Origin: Mytilus edulis
Lineage: Eukaryota > Mollusca > Bivalvia > Mytilida > Mytilidae
Assembly (NCBI RefSeq): GCF_963676685.1
Contig: NC_092353.1
Coordinates: 10,317,734-10,381,733 of the forward strand
Reading direction: 5' to 3'
Length of the DNA stretch: 64,000 nt
Below are positions 13,227 to 24,900 of the stretch, one piece after another. The translations under genes were made by a program, and so were the position numbers. Each line of letters starts with the position of its first letter. Positions within the stretch are counted from its first letter, which is position 1. Under the pieces are notes generated by a model, which saw only the letters and a list, made by a program, of their open reading frames with translations, was not told where the DNA came from and did not search any database.

Positions 13227-14955
13227 TGTATGTAACTACTCTTAACGATGTGACGATAGCCTTTTCAGCATTTATATATCAAATGCCATTGACTTTAATC
13301 TAGCTGTCAGGAATTGCGAGTACTCTTATATTTGTGCTTTGTGTCGATTGTTTTTGTATCAGTTAGTCTATTTGTGTTTTGTACTGATTTACTGATTTAG
13401 GCTATTTGCAACTTATTTCAGCAGTATGTTATGCTGTAACACTGTTGTCAAATGTGAAAAAGGGGGGAGTAAGCGCTCAGAATCATGTTTGACCACCCCA
13501 GAATTTGTGTGTGTCTGTCGATGTCCCCAAAAAAGGCAACAGTAGTATACCGCTATTCAAAAGTCGTAATTATATTGAGAGAAACGAATCCGGGTTACAA
13601 ACTAAAACCGAAAGAAACACATCAACTATAAGAGGAAAACAACAAAACAACAGATCCACTGAATTGTAACAGAAAACAAACGATAAAGCGGGTCCCTTTA
13701 TATCTGACTATACTGTATGGGTTTTACACATGGTTAATTATGTTAACGGACAGTCTGAGATTTATAGTTGCATACATCTTCGTCTTTTGAACTGTTGATG
13801 TTTTACCTCAATAATATATTGTATGATCATTTATTTTCGTGGAAAAAATAGTTGTTCGTGAACAGTTTTTTTTTTGCCGAGACTGCATAATATAATGCAG
13901 GAAAAAGTTTACCTATAAACCAAAATCCATGACAATTGATAACAATTTGAAAATACTTTTTCAAATCTAATTCCGTTGCGTGTATCGTGGTATCAAAAGA
14001 CAAAAGATAATTTAGTAACATGAAACCATTTGCTTTCTTTATACAGAAATATATACAGTTGAAATTTAGAGAAAAGTTAAATCACAAAGATTGATCAAGT
14101 TACTCTTTCAATCTAAACAACACCTATACAAAAACAACGTATGACGTCATATGATTGTGATGGATAAAAATCTAAAGACCTATTAAAAGGAAAACACTAA
14201 AAACAATATGATGTTTAGTGTAAATAAAACATAATGTGAAGTGATTCAGTACTTAGTTTTAACATGTTTAACAACCTACTGCCATTTGTCTATACAAAAA
14301 ACAAATACCAACAATAACAACTTATTAGCTTTAAAATTGTTTTATTAAAGTATTTTAATCAATCATTCATTGTCAGTTTCGTCGTCTGTTTAAATTCACC
14401 TTACAGATTTCTTTTGTTTTTGTTTTGAACGGTTAGTAACTCCATACTAACCAGATATGGCTGCTAACCATGTATATTTTAGGGCATCCTATACCAAAAA
14501 CCAAATATATAGTCACCATGTGTAGTCCATTAGCCAAGCATATCCCCATAAATATAAAGGAGGTAAGGAGGAAGATAAAATTTAAAAAACATTATCGTGT
14601 ATATAAAATACAGATCATCGGTATTTTTAAGCGTTTTTAAATGATTAAGATATAGATAAAAATCGATAGCAAAGATAAACAAACACAATTGCCATTATGA
14701 GCAATGCATGAATACAAATAATTATATATTGTTTAGCCAATCAGATGGAGCTCTCTTTACGTGTCTGGCCGATCTGTGATAATTTCTCTAAGACTTGGAA
14801 TAACGAAATTAACTATCTAAACGTTCTATGCGTCCGATGCACTTTTCTTGGACCACTTTTATTATAAGAACAATTAAAGCTTAACATGTCAAAGCCAAAG
14901 ATAAATACACGTTAATTATCAAAGCTTCTAGGTTTGAGCGAAATACTATATAGAT
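13227..14955. other. Shared 3' flank of duplication units, no gene
   Basis: Collinear with about 28553-28595 and 29806-31540 in unit B. It contains repeat fragments (near 13533, AAGGCAACAGTAGTATACCG) and AT-rich sequence. No domain-bearing frame was seen. Confidence 0.5.
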
Positions 14956-15300
14956 ATAAAAATATGTGGTATGAATTCCAATGAGACAACTTTCACTAAA
15001 GTCACAATGTGTAAAAGTAAATCATTAAAGGTTGAAGTAAGGTAGTCAACACGTACGAAGCCTTGGCTCTCATCGAACAGCAAGCCATAAAAGTCCCCAA
15101 AAATTACAAGTGTTAAACAATTCAAACAGAAAAACAAACGGTCTAGTTTATATAAAAACAGAGAAACGAGAAACGCTTATGAACCACATCAACAAACGAC
15201 AACCACTGAACATCAGGTTCCTGACTTTGGACAGGTGCAAACAAATACAGCAGGTTCCAACGTTTTAATAAGCGCTAACCCTTACCTGAAACAAGAGTGT
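14956..15300 (+). repeat. Dispersed mussel-type repeat, copy 2
   Basis: Begins with GTGGTATGAATTCCAATGAG, continues through CTTGGCTCTCATCGAACAGC and ends near AAGCGCTAACCC. The same order of blocks occurs at 31545-31885 (unit B paralogue) and 6535-6820. The leading motif occurs alone, in both orientations, at several other places in the window. Confidence 0.65.
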
Positions 15301-16009
15301 AACATTGTAAGAAAAACTTTAACATATCAATCGAAAAACCTTATCATCTTTTTGTTATTTTTGGAACACTATGATAATTGTGTTCTTCCTGGTGTATATA
15401 ATGAATACCTTGTTTTAATGTACTTTTAAACAGGTCTTTTTGATTTCAAACTTCCGCATTCATACTCTAATTACATTTAAATGGTATCATAAGACTCAGT
15501 TGTAATCTGAGCCTTTAAGATGAACTGGATATATTTTACTTCCATATACTTGATTAAAAGAACGAAAATGCCGCTTTATAAATTCTATCCATCCTAGGTG
15601 ATATTCACTCAGGATTCACCTTCAAGAAGATTGCTGAAGGTCAAAATTTAAGACATTATGGTCTATTTAAACCGAGGCGCTTGTAGAGGGTCCGGTGTTT
15701 ATATGAAGTTATATTAATATTACATGTTATCTTTTTGATTCAGTCTCCATGATCTGAAATGAAAAATTAAATAACAAAAATACCGAACTCCACTGAAAAA
15801 TTAAATGAGAATCCCTGATCAATTGGAAAAATCAAAAGCACACAAACGCATGCAAAACAACTGACATAATACTGCCTTGGTACAGACATTTTCGTATGCC
15901 GAAAATGGTATATTAAACCATTTTTTATTTAAAGTAGCTTAACCTATCCCTTGTATGCCGATTGCATATAAATCCCTAATATTGACAACAATTAGAGAGC
16001 AAAACAAAG
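15301..16009. other. Non-coding flank with a unit-A-specific repeat insertion
   Basis: About 15633-16000 is missing from unit B, where GATTGCTGA continues directly into CAACAATG. The inserted part contains a dispersed repeat (TTGGTACAGACATTTTCGTA) related to those at 20106-20335 and 28106-28340. Confidence 0.5.
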
Positions 16010-16880
16010 AGATATAATTAAGATGTACCAACGCTTATTCAACTGCACACCAAACATCATTGACGTATCATAAGTGGTTCCCTTAAACTGACCTAATCAT
16101 AAACTTTAACATGTAAATTATATGCTGAAGGTGTAAAGGCCAATAGACTATGACAGAGGCCAAATAATCTCCATGGAAATGAGATGTGATAATACTTATC
16201 CAACTGTTTATCAAATATCATTGACTTCATAAGCGGTTCCCCTTTAACTGCCAATGGTTTGAAAGTCTTAAGACAATGATTGGGGGTTGATGTCAATTTA
16301 TTTCAAGAGTTTTGAGATCTGAAAATACTTATTCAACTGCATACCAAATATCCTTGGCTGATCTTAATACACTTCAACATGTAAACTATATGCTAAAGTT
16401 TCAAATCGAAAATATTATGACTGAAGCCAATAATCTCAATAAAAAAAAGAAAATTAAAAAAATACTGAACCTTGAGTAAAATTCAAAACGGAAAGTCCCT
16501 AATCAAATGGAAATAAGATGTGCCAATGCTTATTCAAATGCATATCAAATATCATCGACTCATCATAAGTGGTTTCCCTTTCACAGGCAATGGTTTGAAA
16601 GTCTTAAGACCTTGATTGGGGGGATGATGTAAAACTATTGAAATGAAATGAATGTAAGGGAAATGAGATAAGAAAAATGCTCATTAAATGTGTATCAAAT
16701 TTCCTTGACTTACAACTGGTTCCCTTAAAATTATAAACTTTAACATGTAAATGATGTAAATTATATGCTTAAGTTTTAAAGCCAATAGACCATGACTGAG
16801 GCCAATTAATCTCCATGGAAATGAAATGTGACAATGCTTATTAAACTGCATATCAAATATATATCGTTAACTTGTTAACA
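16010..16880 (+). repeat. Long-period tandem repeat, unit A
   Basis: About two and a half copies of a roughly 300-bp unit. Recurrent blocks are ATGAGATGTG, CTTATTCAACTGCATA, TATCATTGACT, GGCAATGGTTTGAAAGTCTT and AAACTTTAACATGTAAA. The same array in unit B (32250-33690) has more copies and carries an inserted element. The AACTTTAACATG block at 16103-16112 is the unfilled version of the TTAA insertion site in unit B. Confidence 0.7.
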
Positions 16881-17279
16881 TGGATGGCATCATTAGAAAC
16901 AACATGCCAGTCTTGTTTTGTTACTCTGTCAAGGTAGGGAGAGACAAAAACTGATGTTTTATTAATCTTAATGTATATGAATAATAAAGTAAATAATTAA
17001 ATCTTCATCAGTTTATTTGTTTAAAAAAATATTCATTTAATAATTCATAAAAAAATAAGATATACTATCATTAACAAGATACTGTTTCAGAATCTAAAGG
17101 AATTGTAATATTGTTTGAATAACACAATGAAAACAAGATATAACCCTTCGATAAGTACTATGGATTCAATTTTTGGGGGGTACCAATCTTGTGTGGATTG
17201 AGGATAACTAAAATTTTTGAAGATATTTATCTTTGTGTCTTTTCCAAAGTCGAAAACAAACCTTTAGAAAATTTGTTCA

Positions 17280-17634
17280 GCATTTAAATTTAGGAGATAA
17301 CTGTATTGTAATTTTAGCTGGGGATTTGATGGTCGCAAATTAAGTTTACTGGCGACGCGTTAGCGTAGACAGTAAACGGGTATATGCGACCATCAAATCC
17401 CCAATTATGCCGTCGGAGCTTAAAATACAATATTGTTATCTCCATTCTAATGAAACTGACCGAAAACAAGGTTAAATAGATATAGGAGATGTGGTGTGAT
17501 ATGTATTTAAAGTTTGTCCAATGCCATCTGCGCTTGCGCGTACGTCCCATATAATCAATTGTCAATTGATGCCATGTAAATAAGTGATGTTATCCAATCA
17601 AAATGAACGTTAAAAATGTTGTTGCATTAGAATT
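17280..17634. mobile_element. 333-bp foldback insertion with 11-bp direct repeats
   Basis: Unit B reads straight through GCATTTAAATT (from about 34144) into GGTAGTTCACC. Unit A instead has GCATTTAAATT at 17280-17290, then 333 bp, then GCATTAGAATT at 17624-17634, which looks like a slightly decayed 11-bp target duplication. Inside, 17293-17351 and 17370-17443 form imperfect inverted arms (GGAGATAAC/GTTATCTCC outside; GGGGATTTGATGGTCGCA and its complement further in). Confidence 0.75.
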
Positions 17635-18344
17635 GTGGTTCACCTGTTCCCACCAAGTTAAATGAAAATTCGAATCCAACAAATGATAATGAATCCACAG
17701 TATCTATTATTTAAGGAGCTTCTGATCCAATCAGAACATTCTGATTTAACACTTTTGAAATTATTATTCAGGATGCACCAGATGCCGATATGGCAAATCA
17801 CATGAACTATTATACCATAATAAACAGAGATCATTATAAATCAAACAAAAGAATAAATAAATAACATTTTTACCCTCATTCAAATTATGGTTCAAGACAG
17901 CAATTTTTTAACATAAATTTAAAAAAAAAAGTAATTTAGACCTTGACCTGGGACACACTGACTTGATGGAGAGTTGTCCTATTGGCACTCATACCACATC
18001 TTCCTTGAAAGTAAAAAGGAATCTTCCTCATCATCCTTTAATTATATGTGACTGAATATTCAAAGTTAAATTAGTAGATCCATTACCACGTTTTGCCACA
18101 AATGTTTGTCATATTTTTGCAGCTTGAGTAACCTTCCTATGTTTTGATCTCTGTGACATAGTTGAGACAAAAATATGCATGATAGGGATTCTTGCAAAGA
18201 AGTGAAAATATATGAAAGCAAATAAATATTTGATTATTCTATTCCAATCTGATATAAATAATTTGAGCTAACATCATAAAACAAAAAAAAGACTAACAGA
18301 CTGTCAGAAAGTTCAAAAATTTCATAACCCTTTTCTACTTGGTA
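17635..18344. other. Shared non-coding flank
   Basis: Collinear with the unit B flank after its private insertion at 34199-34636. It contains the dispersed motif CATTGGCACTCATACCACATC-like sequence at about 17963-18005. No gene was seen. Confidence 0.5.
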
Positions 18345-19890
18345 AGCTAAAAAGTATTGTAACGTGTTCGCAAACCGGTGAGAACCTTTCTAACCAACCA
18401 AACCAACCACCAGACCAGACAGACACCAACAACGAACCAAAAGAATTTAACAGGAAATATGAAGGCTCAGAATACATGAAATAATTACTAATACTGCTAC
18501 TGTATACTGCATACTGCATATCACACAAATATAGTTTCTAGGTCGGCGCCATTTTTTTTTATGTGTGTGTGTGTGTGTGTAAGTCTGATGGCTTTTATAT
18601 GTAATGTAATCAAGTATCAGCTCAGTCTTTAGTTTGATGTTCTGAATGGAAACACAAAATAGTTTCAAGTGTATAATAACTTTTATTCACCAGACAATAA
18701 TATTAAAAACAACTGGAACGTGGAATAACAGCAATAAATCTCTTAAAACAACAATCAACAATTAACAATAGTCCGTATAGATTAGACGGACATAAGATAA
18801 TACTCTAAAATAGCTACACCAAAAATCAACATTCAGGAAACACAGATTATATCAGCAACTCTCCATATAAATACATGTAAAATACTACACAAATAAATAA
18901 GTCTCAATTTCCGTAACCCTCTTTCTATATCATGAAAATATATTAACAGCAACACTGAGTATTTAAAACAGACGGATACTTTTGACGACTTTACGCACCT
19001 TTCTCCTATTCAAAGTTGAAATGCATTATCAAACTTTATTCTCAAAACTTATAATATTTAGAAAACAAGAAAACTATTAAATTTCTGCCTCCGTTAAAAA
19101 CTGGAAACCGGAACAATTAAATGAACTGCATAAATAATTATATTGCATATATATTGCAACATTCTGGAACTTAAACTGCTGCTTTAGAAAAACTGTACCT
19201 TGAAATTTATGAGACACGTAAATAAAGCTGCTAGCCGGCGGTAGGGACAAGCTGGAACTGACGTAAAATACTATGAATCTTACGCTAGTGTTGTTATTTC
19301 GCGTGAGAGAAATTCCAAATATGGGTGAAATCAATGACCTAATAAGGAAACTTCCTTATAAGGTACATATCTTTGCACTAAACGTCTGATCAAATGACGT
19401 CATTACAGCCCTATTACTCTGAAAAGATGTGCAACGTCGGTGCAAAAATAGTTCATAAGAACTTATTACAATAATCAGAATAAAACTCTCTTCTACATAA
19501 ACCTTACATAAAATACTCTAACATTAATCCCTATTTTGAAAAACATACAAAAATATAACTAAAACATGTCCCGAACAGTCTACAAATTATTCGATTTCTA
19601 TTGTCACTATATTTATAATAATACTCGTGACTTCCGGTAAAAGCGAAAGTGAAAGTAACGTAAAATTAATCAAAAGCTGCCGGTAAGAAAACACACGTTT
19701 TCTATCATTCTGGAACATACAATATTAAAACGATTAAACTATATATAGATAATAATGAAATAAAATACACACATTTACTGCTTTAATAAAATAATACAAA
19801 GTAGGGTTGGAAGGACTATAGCCAAAACTATGTAGACAATATCAATAAAAATTTAGGCACTGTTATCTGTCAAAAACGTCACAGTATATT
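18345..19890. other. Unit-A-specific insertion, about 1.55 kb
   Basis: Unit B has AAGCTATACAAGACTGG uninterrupted near 35316. In unit A the AAGCTA and TACAAGACTGG parts are separated by about 1.55 kb. The insert contains a (GT)n run at 18560-18580 and AT-rich sequence, without a recognisable coding domain. Its ends show only a weak inverted similarity, so the mechanism is unknown. Confidence 0.6.
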
Positions 19891-19920
19891 CATACAAGAC
19901 TGGATCAGGTGGGAATGTGG

Positions 19921-20078
19921 GTATCTTACATCGTGTTGTTTATTCTTTAGTTTTCTATGTTGTGTCATGTGTACTATTGTTTTTCTGTTTGTCTTTTTCA
20001 TTTTTAGCCATGGCTTTGTCAGTTTGTTTTAGATTTATGAGTTTGACTATCCCTTTGGTATCTTCCGTCCCTCTTTTT
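19921..20078 (+). repeat. Dispersed repeat fragment
   Basis: Block ending in GAGTTTGACTATCCCTTTGG and CTTCCGTCCCTCTTTTT. A shorter fragment of the same repeat (GTTTGACTGTTCCTCTGG, TTCGTCCCTCTTTTTGAG) occurs at about 21284-21328. Probably the 3' end of a retroelement family; the rest of the element is not present. Confidence 0.5.
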
Positions 20079-20105
20079 TTACACTAATTATGACTGGATA
20101 TTATG

Positions 20106-20335
20106 TAAAAAGTAAAATCACAAAAATACTGAACTTAGAGGAAAATCAATTCGGAAAGTCCATAATCACATGGCAAAATCAAATAACAAAACGCATCAAA
20201 AACGAATGGACAAGAACTGTCATATTCCTGACTTGGTACAGGCATTTTCAAATGTAGAAAATGGTGGATTAAACCTGGTGCTATAGCGCTAACCCTCTCA
20301 CTTTAATGACAGTCTCATCAAATTCCGGTGTAATG
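20106..20335 (+). repeat. Dispersed repeat family (aaatactgaac type), copy
   Basis: Reads CACAAAAATACTGAACTTAG and continues through TCATATTCCTGACTTGGTAC and GGTGGATTAAACCTGG. Closely similar copies lie at 28106-28340, and weaker or partial ones at about 15770-15935, 54210-54370, and reverse-complemented near 36800-36960, 24110 and 9880. Non-coding. Confidence 0.65.
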
Positions 20336-20460
20336 ATCTGCTGAATCAAGATTGTATTTCATGTATCACATATGTTCAACATTAAGCAATGAATGAAGCA
20401 AATAAAGTCAATTAAACTTATTCTTCTCACTAACATACACTACACAAAAACTCCATGATA

Positions 20461-20667
20461 TCCAGGGCTTGACCAAGTATCTTCTATTTCTACTGGGTCG
20501 CAGTGTCCTTCTGTTAAAAAAATAATATCGGCAAGCAGAATACTTGTCTACTAGAACATAATATGGTCAAAGTACTGCCAAGGAATGACACACACACACA
20601 CACAAACAGACAAGTGTTACTCTAGACAGCTCATCTAAATTTGGATATACCCCCAAGTGGAATCCAA
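20461..20667. other. Spacer between duplication units
   Basis: About 207 bp between the end of homology of unit A and the start of unit B. It contains a short (CA)n run near 20588. Nothing else recognised. Confidence 0.5.
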
Positions 20668-21928
20668 CAATTGTCGACATATTCGGGATGACCAAATACT
20701 GTAAGAACCTACATACCACATTGCAAATGGCTTTATATGGACTCAGTCCTATCGCGTTCTGTTATTGTTGGGACCTGACGTAGGTTACATTAACAAATAT
20801 CGTTTCAATAACGGGACCTTTACAGAACGGATTCGGAAACGATCGTTCGCATTAGGGAGAGCTTTATGCAGTATGGACTCAATCGACAAAAAACGGCAAT
20901 GACAAATTTCCGAAGATCATGCCCGTCTTAAATGGCATTGTTTAGAAAACACGATACAGCAAAATATGACACGACATAGTTACGATTGTAGTCCCGAATG
21001 TTTCTGGACTGGTGTGGGCTATTTGCACCAACCTTTCAAGACCATTCCGCTCCATAGAATTCTGTTACGAACGTATACGACTGAGTTCACATAACAATAT
21101 GATATTCCAAATTATTGAGGATAGTAATCCGAGCTTTTCACTTTTCGTGTCTTGACGATGTCTGATCCCAAACGGAAACCATAATCGTCAATGTGTGAAA
21201 GCCACATTAACGGAGTCTAACGAGCAGGAATCGGTGTAATCTGAAAAAATCCGGAGAATTGAGAATGTGACAATTGAGACAATTGAGTTTGACTGTTCCT
21301 CTGGTATCTTTCGTCCCTCTTTTTGAGACGAATTTGACAGGAAACGGTCGAATTGGGAAGCGTATATATCAAGTAAAAGTTTTAAAATCAACTTTTAGTT
21401 CATTGTCTGTAATGGAGGGATCTTTTCAGACTTTTGAAAATTTTAATCAAAAATGGTTCCATTAACTGTTACAGTAAAATGTATGTTTAACTGAAGTAAC
21501 TTTTAACTTAAACATTCTGTGGTACACTTTCATCTTAATTTTTGTTAGAAATTTCCTTCACATCTTACTTTTTGTTAAACTTTTCTTCAGAAAATGTTAA
21601 CATGCTCGAGAAGAGACAGTAACATGATCTAAATGTCACGATTAGCTTTTCTACACTTATATATGCTGTCAATATCGGCGAGTCGTAAAAGCGTTTGGTT
21701 TTTGTTCCGTAAAAGAAGCATCAATTTCATTTTGTCTTTTTTTTTTAACATTTAACGTTTAAGGATGTGAAGCCCTAAATCTTATTTTCATTGGCTAGAA
21801 ATAAGACACCAGGAAGTAGATAGTTGAATTAGATGTATAATATATCATATAAAACACTTAAATAAGAAACTGTTCTTTGCAATCATCTTTAACATAAAGA
21901 AAGACAGATTCGAAACTTCATCATCATC

Positions 21929-24900
21929 ATGATCATAGTAGTTATTTATATTTGGATCTTAATACTCTTACCAGAAGGTAAATTTTTATCAGATTTATCT
22001 AGAAATTTACATATAAAGCCAGAACACTGCATAAAAATACTGAACATGGTTGTTAATTAAATCTGATGATAATGTTTTACCTCTATTTATACAAAAGTTG
22101 TTAACTAGAATTAAATGGAAAGTTCTAATTTCGTTGACGTAACGACTTAAAAGGGCACTAGATGCCAAATTCATGTAAAACAATGTATCTAAATTATAAA
22201 ACAATTTTCAGAGCATTAGTCGTGACGCCATCAATTACAATGTAACAATCGAGATGACCCCGAAAGCAACCGACGATAACATAACACGATGTTAACAAAA
22301 ACAAATAAATATGAACCTCGTGCAAACGGATTTTTCTATATCTGTTTGATTTTAATTTTAAGGTTAAAAAAATAGTTAATTTTCAAATTTACCTGTAATT
22401 ATTTTTTAGTTGATCAAATCAGTCAATCAAATGATTTTCCTTTGTTTCACTTTCAATGTTGACATTCTTTTGACAGCGTAACGCGCATCAGTCATGCATA
22501 ATCCATTTTTTGAAGCTAAAGAGTTCAATTCAAGTTAAAGCGAATTCGAATTCAATGAGGTCGAAATGTTCCCTTTCAAGTGAATAATTCATCATCGATC
22601 TTTGTTAGCTTATTTTGAAAAATGAACCAAACTGGCTTCTAAAAGCGAATTATTATTTCACCATTTCACTTTTATTAATTATTGAACAAAAACAAATTAT
22701 AATTTATATAAAAAAAATAATATGTATCTCGTAGCTGGTACCCCTTTAATTAAAGTCTATCCTTTATTATGTCTCACTTTTTCAACTTACATTAATGTTG
22801 ATATAATCATACATACCCCGAGTGGATAGTTTTGTCCGAACGATATTCATATATACATTTAAGTATGTTCAATACATTAATTATATAGTATACATATATA
22901 TATATGTACTGTATACATGTATCAAATCAGGGTATGCGATACGACTGCAATTGTGAGAACTATCCAACAAATTCAAATGACCTGGATTTATGAACAGAAT
23001 TTGACTCTTTACACATTCATAAAAACGGTCACCTAAGTTATGATATCGCTCGAAAATCATATTTGACTAACCTTTGTTCAACGCCTGCATTTTAGGCAGC
23101 AACCGTTTACGAAGGAAATCCAGGTCTGGAATATTGAGAGGTATCTTCTTCATAACCAGCTTTTGTTGGCTTGATTCCGTTTAAACATAGATAGTTCAAA
23201 GTATAATTTAGAATATGTTAATACCTCCGCAAGTTAAGTTAAGTTAACATACAACCTACATATTCAATTTGTATGTATGTATAACATATTTATATAAGCA
23301 AACTTATCAGTTTATGTGGAATCTTTTTTTTTAAGTTCGATTGAAAATGAATATGTATACTTTAGGCAGCAACCTTTCTTTCATGAGAAAGACAGCATTA
23401 TGTAAAGCGGAACACGAAGTAAGAGGACAATTCTATTTTTTTTTCTTCCTCATAACCTCATTATGAAGTCTGCATTTTGTGAATAATGGAACGAATTGGA
23501 TGGACGAAAAATACAGTGAATTTCTACAGAAGGCTGTGTGTGTTGAAACGTTTACAATCAACATTTATTCACGATGTAAAATTTAGAGAACCAGACCAGA
23601 GTATTTTTGCACGCAAATTATTTATCCTTTCCTTAAAAAATGTAGTTGTATATCATATTTTTAAAATGCAGTTGGGTTTACTTCTCTTTGTCTTTAGTTT
23701 CAAGTTAGAAACTTTTTTTTTGTGTTATACTATTGCACGTGAGAAATGACATAGTTTGTATTTACTGTAAAATAATGGATTCCCACTGACTCACACTGTA
23801 TCATCAGTAGGTCGTTTAACAATCATATGTTGCAAACCTACCGAAAAGAATAGAGGTTTAACGAATTATTAACAGACCTAGCAATATGACTTGTTTTTTT
23901 TTATGACGTTAATATCATCAATATATTCCGTAAATCACAAACATATCAATCTCTTTTAATGTATTGAACTTGACAAGCTTCATTGAAAAGAGCTGTGACT
24001 GTTCATCAGTATGTCATAAATTGTCGATGAATTAGTTGTTGGCTTTCCCAGAAAATATTCAAGTGAGAGGTTCCGCAAGCTATAAACCATGTTTAATCTA
24101 CCAATGTTTTTATAAGAAAATGCCTGTACCATGTTATGATTATGTTATCTATCCGTTTGATGTGTTTAAGTTTTTGATTTTACCATTTGATTAGGGACAA
24201 AATGCACTTCTGGTGTATTAAAATTTTTAATTTGTTGCCTTTTGTTAGTTATAATTCGTGTATTTCTTTGTCAATTGTGTTCTCCAATTTATTTATATTG
24301 TAGTCCTGTAATGTTGTGTTGTCATTTTAATGTTATATTTCACATGCCCATAAAAGAAGGAGGTTTGGCATGCTACAAAACCAGGTTCAACCCACCGTTT
24401 TTTCCTTTAAAAATGTCCTGTACCCAGTCAGGAATATGGCCATTGTTATATTATAGTTCGTTTCTGTGTATGTTAAATGTTAACGTTGTGGTTCCGTTGT
24501 GTCGTTTGTTTTCTCTTAATTTTGAGTGTAAATTCATATTACTATAAGACTTGTCACGGTTCTTATCTATCCCAAATTCATGTATTTGGTTTTGATGTTA
24601 TATTTATTATTCTCATAGGATTTTGTCTAATGCTTAGTCCATTTCTGTGTATGTTACATTTTAATGTTGTGTCGTTTTTCTCCTTTTATATTTAATGCGT
24701 TTCCATCAGTTTTAGTTTGTTACCCCGATTTTGTTTTTTGTCCATGGATTTATGAGTTTTGAACAGCGGTATACTACTGCTGCCTTTATTTCCATATTGA
24801 ATTTCCTCGGAGTCTGGTATTTTCTGTGACTTATCTTTCCATAGTATAATCATAAATCATGAATTTCAGTAATGGTTTTTGTGACATTCTCTAAACATTA

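Larger units (their letters stand above)
6832..20460 (+). repeat. Tandem segmental duplication, unit A
   Basis: Collinear with unit B (20668-35530). Homology starts at CAATTGTTGACATATT and ends at ACTCCATGATAT. In between, both units share 5' sequence, the TLR signal exon, a long intron, the TLR coding exon, and about 5 kb of 3' flank. They are interrupted by insertions private to one unit. Insertions private to A include 13063-13226, roughly 15633-16000, 17291-17623 and about 18345-19890. The direct head-to-tail arrangement with only about 200 bp between units indicates unequal exchange or local duplication. Confidence 0.88.
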
